Source: Macrotis lagotis | Taxonomy: Eukaryota > Chordata > Mammalia > Peramelemorphia > Peramelidae | Reading direction: 5' to 3' | NCBI RefSeq assembly: GCF_037893015.1 | Contig: NC_133666.1 | Coordinates: 624,353,852 to 624,417,851, forward strand | Length of the DNA stretch: 64,000 nucleotides | In this document: positions 45,800 through 55,600 of the stretch, in pieces | Position numbering within the stretch: position 1 is the first letter of the stretch | Layout of the letters: each line of letters starts with the position of its first letter | Made by a program: the position numbers and the translations under genes | The notes under the pieces: model-generated | The model's database searches: none | The model's input: only the letters and a program-made list of their open reading frames with translations | Told to the model about the DNA's origin: nothing

Positions 45800-46410
45800 T
45801 GTTTTGTTTTATTGACCTTCATTTTTGAAGAGGACTTTGGGTAATATATTGACCTACCATTAGTTGAATTTAAGTGAGACAGAATTACTCAAAGTTGTCA
45901 GTTTTACTCTTTCTTCCAGAGTCATTTAAATCCATCAGCAAGATAAATGTCAGGAATACTGACAATGGCTCAGAACATAGAGGACGACCTTGGTGTCTTC
46001 AATGTCTGACCAAACTTAAAGTGTTTTCCACAGTTCCTGTTTCTCTCACATTCATGACTGTTGGAACAAATTGGCCTAGTTTACCCATTCATCTAGCAAA
46101 GCTCTTCAAAAGCTTGGGGTTGACATCCCACTAACTCACCAACAGTTTGTGGTCTATCAATTACCCTCAAACTGGTTTAACCCATCTGCCAAACCTATCC
46201 TGTTTACCCAAGGTGTGTCTACTTCACATGCTACAGCTTCTTGGAGCCACAGGTGAGAATTGAGTGCCAGGTGAACACCAAAAATGGATAAGCAGCTCTG
46301 AGAAAGGCTCAGCAGCCCTCATACCAGATGCTAGTCCTCCTTGAACTCCATACAGCCCTAGGAGGCATGTAGCGTGGTAGTAACAGTAGAAGCACAGGAA
46401 GAGACAAATG
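45800..46410 (-). mobile_element. RTE-derived element fragment
   Basis: The left end on plus (GACCTTCATTTTTGAAGAGGAC) is the reverse complement of the RTE/SINE 3' tail. The body has AGTTGAATTTAAGTGAGACAG, CATTCATGACTGTTGGAAC and GCTCAGCAGCCCTCATACCAG. An RTE-linked family; orientation minus by the tail. Confidence 0.65.
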
Positions 46411-46604
46411 TAAGAGAGGTGAAATCAATAGGACTTGAGAGGTAAGAAAAAGGAAAGATTAAGAATCACTATCAAGATTTTGAACTTGGGACCCTGGATA
46501 AGAACCTTAAGAATTTCTCTCATGGGCAGAAATACTATTGACAAAAGAAGGAATGGGTTTTGGGAAAAAGAAAATAAATTTAGGAAGTGTTACAATTGAG
46601 GTTC

Positions 46605-47423
46605 TGATGGAATAGACATGAAAAGTTCACTTACCTTGGCAGTTTCCTTTCCAAGGAGGTACACATTGACAATGAGATTGACACTCACATTGCCAGAACT
46701 AGCTCAGTATTTAGGAGGTTCCAAAAGAAATTATGAGAGAGAAGGGATATAAGACTGACTACCAAACTCTGGTCTACTGGGCCATTGTGCTGACCTCATT
46801 GCTATATGCCTGTGAAACCTGGACAGTCTACCAGTGCCATATCAGGAAACTGAATCACTTCCATTTAAATTGTCTTAGGAAGATTCTGAAGATCACCTGG
46901 CAGGAGAAGATACCAGACTGAGGTCCTTTCTTGAACTTAACTGCCTAGCATTCCAACATTTCTACAGAGTGCAACTATGATGGGCTGAACACGTTGTTAG
47001 AATGCCAGATGTGCACTTGCCCAAAAAACTTTTATGTAGACCTCAACACAGAGCAAGTACTCACAAAGGGGTCAGAAAAAGAGATAACAAGACACCCTGA
47101 AGGTCTCACTGAAGAACTTTAGTATTGATTGTACCACATGGGAGATACTGGCACAGGACTGCCCAGTATGGTGTGCCCTCAGCAGTGAGGGTGCAGCACT
47201 CTATGAAGAAGGCAAAATTGAAGCAACTCAAAAGAAACATGACATCAGTAAGTTTAGAGTACTCATCCCAGGTGTTCACATGGATTATTTATGCCCACCC
47301 TGTGGTAGAGCATTCCGAGCTCATACTGGTCTGATCAGCCACAGAAGGACACACTATAATTTGTCTCAAACATAGCGATATTATTTTGGTCTTCTTCTGT
47401 AATGAAGATCAAGAACCAACCAT
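46605..47423 (+). pseudogene. RTE-type LINE reverse transcriptase C-terminus with CCHH motif
   Basis: Plus strand: FTYLGS-like start (TTCACTTACCTTGGCAG), then LYACETWTVYQCHIRKLNHF and CLRKILKITWQEKIPD (46733-46921). A VVRMPD..LPKKL segment follows, and then a C-terminal finger CPPCGRAFRAHTGLISHRRTH (47290-47350). LLY.CETW and the CCHH tail are characteristic of RTE-like elements that give rise to endonuclease/RT annotations in vertebrates. Stops and shifts throughout. The 3' end TGGTCTTCTTCTGTAATGAAG is shared with the SINEs at 22.4 and 49.2 kb. Confidence 0.85.
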
Positions 47424-48290
47424 ACCATAGCTTGTTCAGTTATTCCTTAATTGATGGGCATTCCCTCAATTTCCAATTTTTTTGGAAAAAGAAGCACTAA
47501 AAATATTTTTGCACATGTGGGGTCCTTTCAGCTTTTTTATGATCTCTTTGGGATATAGACCTAGTCGTGGTATTGCTGAAACAAAGGGTATGCCCAATTT
47601 TATTGCCTTTTGGGTATGGTTTTAAATTGCTCTCCAGAATGGTTGGATCAATTCACAATTCCACCAACAATGCATTAGTATTCCAGTTTTCCCACATCCT
47701 ATGAAACACTGATCTTTATTCCCTTTTTGTCATTTTAGTCAAGCTGATAAGTATGAGGTGAGATCTCAGAATTGTTTCAATTTGCATTTCTCTAATCAAT
47801 AATGATTTGGAGTATTTTTTCATAAGGCTATAGATAGTTTTAATTTCTTCATCTGAACTGCTTGCTCATATCCTTTGATTATTTGTCAATTGGAAAATGA
47901 CTTGTATTCTTATAATTCTCTAAATATTTTATAAATAAATCCTAAATCAGAAACATTAGATATAAAAAAATCATTTCCCACCTTCCTGCATTCCTTCTAA
48001 TCTTGGTTGCAGTGGTTTTATTTGTACAAAAACCTTTTAATTTAATGTAGTCAAAATTATCTATTTTGCATTTTTATGTTCTTTATCTTTTTCTTTGGTC
48101 ATAAACTTTTCCCCATTCCATAGGTCTGATATATAATATTGCTTGTTCTCCTAATTGGTTTATGGTATCATCTTTTATATCTAAATCTTGTACCCTTTTT
48201 GACCATATTTTAGTATAGGTCTATGCCTACTTTTGCCAAACTATTTTCCCGTTTTCCTAGAAGTTTTTGGAAAGACCTGGGTTCAAGATA
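47424..48290 (-). mobile_element. Old L1 ORF2 fragment
   Basis: Antisense ORF2 C-terminal half. Blocks include CAATTGATGGGCATTCCCTC, GGGATATAGACCTAGTCGTGG, CACAATTCCACCAACAATGC, TTTGCATTTCTCTAATCAATAATG, CTTTGGTCATAAACTTTTCCCC. No 3'UTR at the left, so it begins internally. Confidence 0.85.
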
Positions 48291-48859
48291 TTAAATTTTG
48301 AAAAAACTATTAAAAAACTTAAGAATATAGAGTTGAAGCAAAATTGATAGAAAGAATAGATTGAATGTGAAATTTTGTTCTTTGAGATTTAACATCTAAA
48401 CTTTAAGGTGGAGACCATTATGAAAAATGGCCACCCTATAACTGGGAGAATTGATCTTTTAAGCAAAAACAGAGAATAGGGAAAATTATTAACCTCCTTT
48501 GTATGGCCTGACAGTGAAGATCTCCCAATATCTCTGCCCAAACTGCTCCTTGTACAATACTAACTGACCTCTTGTTATCTCTTCCTGTCAGGACAAGACT
48601 TCCAGAATTCTGATCATTGCTTACCCAAGTTTGTGATTAATATAGGGGGAACTACCTTGGAGTCTTAATTTTTTTTTATTTACTAATATGTGAATATTGA
48701 GTATTCTCTAAAAAAATCAATATTTTACCAGGATTATAAGTTTGAGAAATTATTATACTTTAACAAAGACTCCCCTTCATTGTTTCTTTAAGACATGCTG
48801 ACAAAAATGAATGCTGCAAAATTATAAAAAACAGCATAGCCTTAAAGAGAGAAATTAGA

Positions 48860-48860
<1 letters not shown>
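48291..48860. other. No gene seen
   Basis: Unassigned AT-rich sequence. Confidence 0.45.

Positions 48861-48904
<44 letters not shown>
48861..48904. repeat. (CA)n microsatellite
   Basis: About 22 uninterrupted CA units. Confidence 0.97.
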
Positions 48905-48908
<4 letters not shown>

Positions 48909-49047
48909 CTCCTTTGCAGAGGTAAGAAGGATATCTACCAGTATGCAACAATGTTTAAATATTCAGATTTGATTCAGTTTTCTCTTTTTTTTCCCCCTAA
49001 AAATATTCTTTATCATAATGAGATGCTTCTCTTAATGTCTGTTCATT

Positions 49048-49195
49048 TTGTTTTTGTTTTTGTAAGGCAGTGGAGTTAAGTGGCTTGCCCAAGGCCACAC
49101 ATTTAGGTAATTATTAAGTATCTGAGGCTGGATTTGAACTCAGGTACTCCTGACTCCAGGACTGGTGCTCTATTCACTGCGCCACCTAGCTGCCC
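49048..49195 (-). mobile_element. WSINE1-like SINE, abutting an RTE-tailed SINE
   Basis: Antisense copy (tail TTTTGTTTTTGTAAGGCAGTGG at left; head GCGCCACCTAGCTGCCC at right). The head directly touches the 3' end of the next SINE. Confidence 0.9.
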
Positions 49196-49486
49196 ATGTC
49201 CTTCATCATCAAAGAAGATCATGATAGCAGGAAGATGATGCTATGACAAGCATTTGAATTGAATTTGAGTGAGGGGAGATGCTGTGCTAAATTACCAACC
49301 TCACTTCCTCTACTGGAGCCATTTGGGTCCAGTGGCCAGATATGAATCAGGAAGACCGGAGATGGCCCTGGCTGTGAAGCAATCAGGGTTAAGTGACTTG
49401 CCCAGGATCACACAGTAAGAGTCAAGTGTCTGAGGCCAGTCCTCCTGACTCCAAGGCCAGTGTTCTATCCACTGCACCACTCAATG
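49196..49486 (-). mobile_element. tRNA-headed SINE with RTE-type 3' end
   Basis: Same family as 22378-22692: TGTCCTTCATCATCAAAGAAG at the left (3' end in antisense), GAGCCATTTGGGTCCAGTGG body, GTTAAGTGACTTGCCCAGG and tRNA-like head at the right. Confidence 0.85.
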
Positions 49487-50254
49487 CCTCTCTTAGAAGG
49501 ATACTAGAAGATATAGTTAATTATGAAGGGGCTATAAGAATAAAGGTATACCAAAACATTGTTGGAGTGACTGAAATGTTTCAACCCTCCAAATATGTAA
49601 TACAGTTTAGTTTCATTTCTACATTAGTTATGAGAAACTGAGGAAAGGAGTCTATGTCTTGCAGAAAAACAGCTGGGGAGGATGAAGAAAAAACTGAAGT
49701 GATTGAAGCAGGGTCGGAGGCCATATAGTGTGGAATGTAGGCTTGTGGGATGTAAATCAGGTTAATCTACTTCAGATTGAATAAAAGGTATTCCTCTCTC
49801 TAGAGAAGTAGATAAACTTGCAATAGAAAGAAAAAGATCATAAAATTAGAATGTTGTGTGAATTAGTGATTAAACTGGTGCCAATCTAAGAATCAGATTC
49901 ACATACATCTTTAAGGGTCTGATCACCAAATTGTAGGGAAGGGGAGGTTTGATAAGGAACTGGGACCCACGTGAGGAGAGAATTCGTATTTCAAATAGAC
50001 CTTTGACTTCTACAATACCCAGCTAACTGGGGGCATGGGAGGGATTTGTGTTTTTAGAGAGGGGATAAATGACCATGATTTTGTGCCTCAAGTGTGCTCA
50101 TCTCTGTTTGGGACACCCATTCTTAAAGGGTTTCAACAAAGGATCCTCTTTGCTTCACTAATGATGGTTCTGAGTTTTTGGTAAGATGATTGGTTTCAAC
50201 AGAATACAGTTTAGAATTATTCAAGTAAAGTTGCTAAACTCTTTCTCCTTTTTG
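49487..50254. other. No gene seen
   Basis: Unassigned. Confidence 0.45.
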
Positions 50255-50470
50255 ACTGTGAATCCACTACCAGGAATATACCCTAAGGGTGTCAATGATA
50301 AGAAAAAAGGTCCACATGCATCAAAATGTGCATAGTACTTTTTATAGAAGCAAAACCAAACTCACTTTGAAAAATAAATTGAGAGTCTATCAACTGGGGA
50401 ATGATTGAATAAATTTTGGCAAAAAATTATGTACAAATAAGATAGATAATAAATCAAGAAATAATCAACA
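50255..50470 (+). mobile_element. Old L1 ORF2 fragment
   Basis: Plus strand: GAATCCACTACCAGGAATATACCC, AAAAGGTCCACATGCATC, CTATCAACTGGGGAATGATTG. Confidence 0.75.
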
Positions 50471-50479
50471 GAAAAAAAA

Positions 50480-50960
50480 CTACTAATATTATGTGGAATC
50501 AGGAAAGAATTTTTGTAGAAAGTAAATTTTAGTTGAGACTTGGAATAAGTCAGGGAGTCCAGGAGGCAGAGAGATAAAAAGGGAGAGACTTTTTACTGGA
50601 TCAAAGAGTACATGTCAGGGCTTTTAATGTCAAACTGAGGATTTTCTATTTTATCCTAAAGGTGATAGGGAGTTTACTGAGTAAGAGTCATATACACACA
50701 TTAGGAAGATCACTTTGACAGTTAACAGGAGAATGGACTTCAATAACCTCCATATTGGTCTCATTGCCTCATCTCTCTGATTTCTAAACCATCCTCCTTA
50801 CTGTTGCCAAAGTGGCATTTGTAAAGAACACATTTGACTATGTGTCAATAATCTAGAAGAACCTTATTATCTCTAGAATCAATAGCAAATTCCTCTTTTT
50901 TCATTTTAAATTCTTCATAATTTGATCCCAATACACCCTGCCAGCCTTATTCCATTCAAA
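50480..50960 (+). mobile_element. Old repeat followed by L2 fragment
   Basis: 50560-50735 carries TTTTATCCTAAAGGTGATAGGG and AGGAAGATCACTTTGACAG, an ancient mammalian repeat. 50740-50960 carries ATTGGTCTCATTGCCTC, CATCCTCCTTACTGTTGCC and TTCATAATTTGATCCC, typical of L2. Confidence 0.6.
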
Positions 50961-50963
50961 AAC

Positions 50964-51156
50964 TCCATATTGTTCAGTCATGTGGACCATACTGTCCGTG
51001 AAGTTTTCTTGATAAAGATACTGAAGTAGTTTGCTATTCTCTTCTCCAATGGGTTAAGGTAAATAAGGTTGTTACTTGCTCAAGGTCACACAGTAATTAA
51101 GTGTCTGAATCATATTTGAACTCAGATCTTCCTGACAGCAACCTAGCTGTCTCCTC
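50964..51156 (-). mobile_element. Mar1-like CORE-SINE
   Basis: Antisense: TTGTTCAGTCATGTGGACC, TTTTCTTGATAAAGATACTG, GCTCAAGGTCACACAGTAATTAAG, GAACTCAGATCTTCCTGAC. Confidence 0.8.
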
Positions 51157-51224
51157 AAAATTGCCCTCTCCCCTTCCCTTTCTCTTTCCTGTATTCAAAT
51201 ACTTTGTTCAATAACACACACAAT

Positions 51225-51375
51225 CAGAAGCTCTTAGAGGTCATTCAATACAAGCCTTTTATTTTGCAGTTGGGAAACTGAAGCACTGGGAGGGGAGATG
51301 ACTTGCTCAAGGTAGCACTTATTAAGTGACAGGGTCAGCATTTGAATTCAGGTTCACTGACAACCAACCTACTTA
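51225..51375 (-). mobile_element. MIR fragment
   Basis: Antisense: TTTATTTTGCAGTTGGGAAACTG, GACTTGCTCAAGGTAGC, TTTGAATTCAGGTTCACTGAC. Confidence 0.8.
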
Positions 51376-52685
51376 GCTAATGGCTAGGTCCCCCACCCTT
51401 TTTGATCCCTAATTACTTCCCTCTCTCTCTCTCACCCCTACCTCAACCCTGAATTCAGTCCCCAAGTTTCTTGTGATAGTTCAGTTCCCTGATAAGAGAA
51501 TGGGTTAAATTCTTCTCACAGAACTGTTCTAAGTTATGCAGGACAAGTATTATTGTTCCTTCAAGGAAAGGGGATCTGATTCCTTTCCCCTCCCCATTTC
51601 CCCCAACTCAATTGATTAAGTCATCAAATATAGTCACAGATGAGGTGTGATATCCTTACTAAGTAGGAACACATTTTAAGGTGATTGAATCAGAAGAGGA
51701 AAAAATGATAGAGTGAATTGAAAATTGACCAAGACATCAGGAGCTTTAAATAAGTCCTGGTTAAGGATAGGCAGTTCCTGTCAGCCCAGGCTTGGGGCAA
51801 TTGGAGAATGGGATCCCTGTCTATATACTAAAAAGTATGGGGTTTAGCATTGGACTTCCTGCTATAATAGATACACTTAATTTGACATTTCAATAGTGGA
51901 TTCCATAGAGTCTGACACACAATTGAGGGAGTGAAGGTATATATTTCAAACATATTTGAAAACAAAGAAGCTGTCACTAAAAAGTTGACTGCAGTGTTAA
52001 ATAGTGGAATCTCTGGCAACAAAGAAGAAATCAGAAACCTAGACCAGGCAATGAAGACTAGAGCTGCAAAGAAGAGTCGTTGGGAACCTAACTGAGCACC
52101 CCATCTAGCAGAAATGCTATGTTCAAAGGGAGCTTTATGAAGACTCCACAAGAGAGAAATGACTTCTAGGTCCAATAGTTCTAGAATTAAAAATAACCTT
52201 GGTCATATATGTGTTTCATTGTCATTGCACTTTAAATTTATATCTATTCCTTCAAAGGTGTCATGTGTATTTGTGGGAGACTGAATCTCAGATTTATGGG
52301 TGGAATTTTTTTAGCTACTATTTTTATTATGCCATTCTAGTAAATATTTTTGCTAAGAACTAATAATATCTACTGGCGGACTGTTAAAGGGAAGCACACT
52401 GGTGGGGCTCGTGAAGTAAAACCTAAAGGTAGTCATCCACTGAGATCCCAATCTACAAACTTATGAGTGTCAATGCATTTGCAGTGGTAGCTCAGGGGAT
52501 TGCAGCATTCACATTTGATAGAACATGAATTTTGGCTGTCACAAAGATATTAAGATTTGCAATAAATATTTTGATTTGTCCATTAAAATCCCAAGATCAT
52601 TTTTATGTGAGCAATCATCTTAAAGATATCTCTCCCATTCTGCTCAAGTGAAGTTAAATTTTTCAACTCAAGTATATGGGGCTTC
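51376..52685. other. No gene seen
   Basis: Unassigned. A 115-codon minus frame at 51828-52175 is hydrophobic in parts but has no recognisable domain. Confidence 0.45.
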
Positions 52686-52689
52686 ATTT

Positions 52690-52950
52690 ATTCCTTTAAA
52701 TTTCATCTTGTGAAAAATGCTATCCACCTCCAAAGTAAGGAATCTGATGAATTTTCAGTGCAGATTGAGGTATACTTTTTTCTTTTTCTTTTTGTTTATT
52801 GCTCTTAATCTTTTTTTCCCCCAACATGGTTAATATGGAAATATGTTTTGCCCAGCTGATTTCATGTTTGCCTTCTCAATGGTTGGGGAAGGGCCAGAGG
52901 GAGGCAGGGAATTTGGAACTCAACATTTCTTTTAACAAATGTTAAATTTC
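52690..52950 (+). mobile_element. Old L1 3'UTR fragment
   Basis: Plus strand: CTATCCACCTCCAAAG, CAGTGCAGATTGAGGTATAC, AACATGGTTAATATGG and GGGAATTTGGAACTCAAC, the terminal region of older marsupial L1s. The same type, antisense to the host L1, lies in 7530-7725. Confidence 0.8.
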
Positions 52951-53012
52951 ATCTTATTAAATTTGACTCATAATTTTAGTCTACTGAGATCCATTTGTAT
53001 CTTCCCTCTAAT

Positions 53013-53100
53013 ATGCTTTGTTCTAGTCTCTCTCTGGAACCAACTGCATTTCTGGAGTTAGTTTCAGAGAGAGAGAGAGAGAGAGACTAGAACAAAGCAT
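53013..53100. repeat. Hairpin-forming inverted repeat
   Basis: A perfect 23-bp inverted repeat, 53013-53035 against 53078-53100 (arm begins ATGCTTTGTTCTAG), with a second weaker stem inside (GGAACCAACT against AGTTAGTTTC) and a small loop near 53048-53056. Part of the right side is a (GA)n extension without a partner. Confidence 0.85.
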
Positions 53101-53486
53101 GTCCTCTCAAAAGAAAAAGCAAACCATCTCTCCTTTCCAAATCTCTTGATTAACTATTATATCTCTCTCCCACAATGGGAAAACTTTATGCAAACTATCC
53201 CAGGCTAGAAAACCAGGTTATACATTCAAGAAAAAAGGGAGGCAAATTGTATATGGTAGAGATTCACAATGTCTTGAGTAGTTCTTTTTCTATTATTTTG
53301 CCTGTAGAAATGCTCATGTTTGCTAGAATTTGTCATGTTCATAATATCAAAATAAAAAATTTTAAAATAATTATACCACAGAATTTTTCCAGGGATAAAA
53401 GTCAAGCTCTAGGAATCACATCTAAAGATATGTTAATAAATGTTTAACAAATGGCTCTATGAGTAAAAAAAAAAATTTTTAATAAA
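53101..53486. other. No gene seen
   Basis: A 90-codon plus frame at 53175-53447 has no domain. Unassigned. Confidence 0.4.
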
Positions 53487-53631
53487 GGTAGGGGCAACTA
53501 GTGAATAGGTCACCAGTCCTACAGTCAGAAGGACCTGAGTTTGAATTCAACCTCAGACACTTGAAACTTACTGGTTTTGTGACTTTGGGCAAGTCGCTTA
53601 ATCCCATAGGCCCATATTGCCCCACAAAAAC

Positions 53632-53632
<1 letters not shown>
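53487..53632 (+). mobile_element. tRNA-derived SINE (variant)
   Basis: Plus strand: GGGGCAACTAGTGAATAGG head, GAGTTTGAATTCAACC B-box region, CTTACTGGTTTTGTGACTTTGGGC, GCCCCACAAAAACCAAA tail. Its TTGAAACTTACTGG middle differs from the TTAATAATTACC type. Confidence 0.85.
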
Positions 53633-53633
<1 letters not shown>

Positions 53634-53689
<56 letters not shown>

Positions 53690-53720
53690 CATATATGTAT
53701 ATATACATACATATATGTAG
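53634..53720. repeat. (TA)n microsatellite at the SINE tail
   Basis: About 26 pure TA units to 53685, then TACATACATATATG degenerate units to about 53720. It starts directly at the SINE A-rich tail. Confidence 0.95.
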
Positions 53721-53729
53721 GCATGTGTG

Positions 53730-54120
53730 CATGCATCTCTGTATGTATAATATGAAATAGTTATGATGTAAGAGAGAGTGTTGGGAGGCAAAAGAGAGTT
53801 CTTACTCAGAGATATCAAACTTACCACCTTTCCCTCCTCCCTTCTCTTTCCCCAAAAGTTTGTGTGAGTGGGAATCAAGACTAAAAGGTAATTGGTAAAT
53901 ATTTAACAAAATAAATAAAAATAAAATATAATACAGATATTGTTCATTTGTGGGTTTCTAAATCAATGTGGAAGAAGCAGATAGATACTACTGAAAGCAC
54001 TCTAAGGAAATTTGAAAAGCTTCCTAACAATGAACACTATCCAGAAATATTATGCATTGTTTCAAGAAGTAATAGACCTGCCCTCACAACAGGTCTTCTG
54101 GTACAAGTTGGCAAATCCTT
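53730..54120. other. No gene seen
   Basis: Unassigned. A 111-codon frame at 53948-54283 is half unique sequence and half L1 (GNQVNVLHLGNGLANCG), so it is not a gene. Confidence 0.45.
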
Positions 54121-54124
54121 CATT

Positions 54125-54705
54125 GAAAATGTTGCAGAAAGAATTGGAAATCAAGTAAATGTCCTTCATCTGGGGAATGGCTTAGCAAACTGTGGTATAT
54201 GTATGTCATGGAACACTATTGTTCTATTAGAAACCAGGAGGGCTGGGAATTCAGGAAAGCCTGGAGGAATTTGCATGAACTGATGCTGAGTGAGATGAGC
54301 AGAAGCAAAAGAACACTGTACACCCTAACAGCAACATGAGGGCGATGATCAACCTTGATGGACTTGCTAATTCCATCAGTGCAACAATCAGGGGCTGGCT
54401 TTGATGGAGAATGCCTTCTGTATCCAGAGAAAGAACTGTGGAGTTTGAACAAAGATCAAGGACTATTACCTTTAATTTAGGAAAAAACCTGATATTTTGT
54501 TGTCTGATCTTGCTATCTCTTATACTTTTTGTTTCTTCCTTAAGGATATGATTTCTCTCTCATCACACTTAATTTGGATCAATGTATATCATGGAAACAA
54601 TGTAAAGACTGGCAAATTGCCTTCTGTGGGGGATGGGGAGGGAAGTAAGATTAGAGGAAAAATTGTAAAATTCAAAATAAGTAAAATCTTTAAAAAGAAG
54701 AAAAA
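54125..54705 (+). mobile_element. 5'-truncated L1 3' end
   Basis: Plus-strand ORF2 C-terminus (GGAAATCAAGTAAATGTCCTTC through GCATGAACTGATGCTGAG) and complete 3'UTR to AATTCAAAATAAGTAAAATC. Confidence 0.92.
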
Positions 54706-54889
54706 AATTTTCAAAAGGTTCTATCATGATAAAAAAAAGAAAATGTTGTAGAGGGGCTTCTTATGGGTTACATTGGATGACATCTGTGGTTCCTTCCACC
54801 TCTGATATTTTGTTGTTTTATGATCCATTAGGTCCTTGAAAATGTAAACAAGAAGTATAATCATAATGGGAAAGTGCTAAATTTTAAAT

Positions 54890-55022
54890 TAGTGAACAGA
54901 GATTAACCTGTGTGTTCTTGAACAAGTCACTTAAGTTCTTTGATTCTCAATTTCCTTACATGTAAAATTAGATAGAGACTTAGACCAAATAACTCCTAAG
55001 GTCACTGTCAGCTCCAATTCGA
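54890..55022 (+). mobile_element. MIR fragment
   Basis: GTGTGTTCTTGAACAAGTCAC, TTCTCAATTTCCTTACATG and CTAAGGTCACTGTCAGCTC. Confidence 0.75.
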
Positions 55023-55600
55023 GGGAGCAGTCATAGAAACTTGTTCATTTATAATATAGTGTCTTTGGTAATAAATAAGTGATAATAGATGGCTGTTCAG
55101 TTTAATGGAATAAAGGCAAATATTGAATTTAATTGAACTGTAATTGATACCATCACCAGAAGGTTGTCCACCAGATGATTTTTCACCCACAGTCACTAAT
55201 ATGGGAAAATATTCTCACTGAGTTCTTTGTGATAGGTAAATTGCTGCCAGATAACACTATCACAATGCGGAGATTCTAAAGATTAAAACCTACATTTTAT
55301 TGTGCTTAAGCAGGGGTATAAAGTTCAGAAAAATAACTGAATATCTATTAAGCTTCTAACAAGACATATAGTTTTCAACTTTGTCAGAAAGCCAGAGAAA
55401 TAATCTTTGATCATATGGAAATCTTATACATCCTCTTAGGCCATAAACAGTTAGTTTAAACAGAATTATAATCACATACATCATCTTTTTTTTTTAAAGA
55501 GATATAGTTTCAGAGTTCATAGGTAAATTAAAGCAAGTTACATATAGAACCAAATTTGGAAGAGGATTGTAGAAAGATGACAATAGATCAAAAACCTTCA
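55023..55600. other. No gene seen
   Basis: Unassigned AT-rich sequence. Confidence 0.45.

Noticed and set aside
51828..52175. 115-codon minus-strand frame with hydrophobic stretches
   Set aside because: No recognisable domain, no splice or start context, flanked by old repeats; consistent with a chance ORF.
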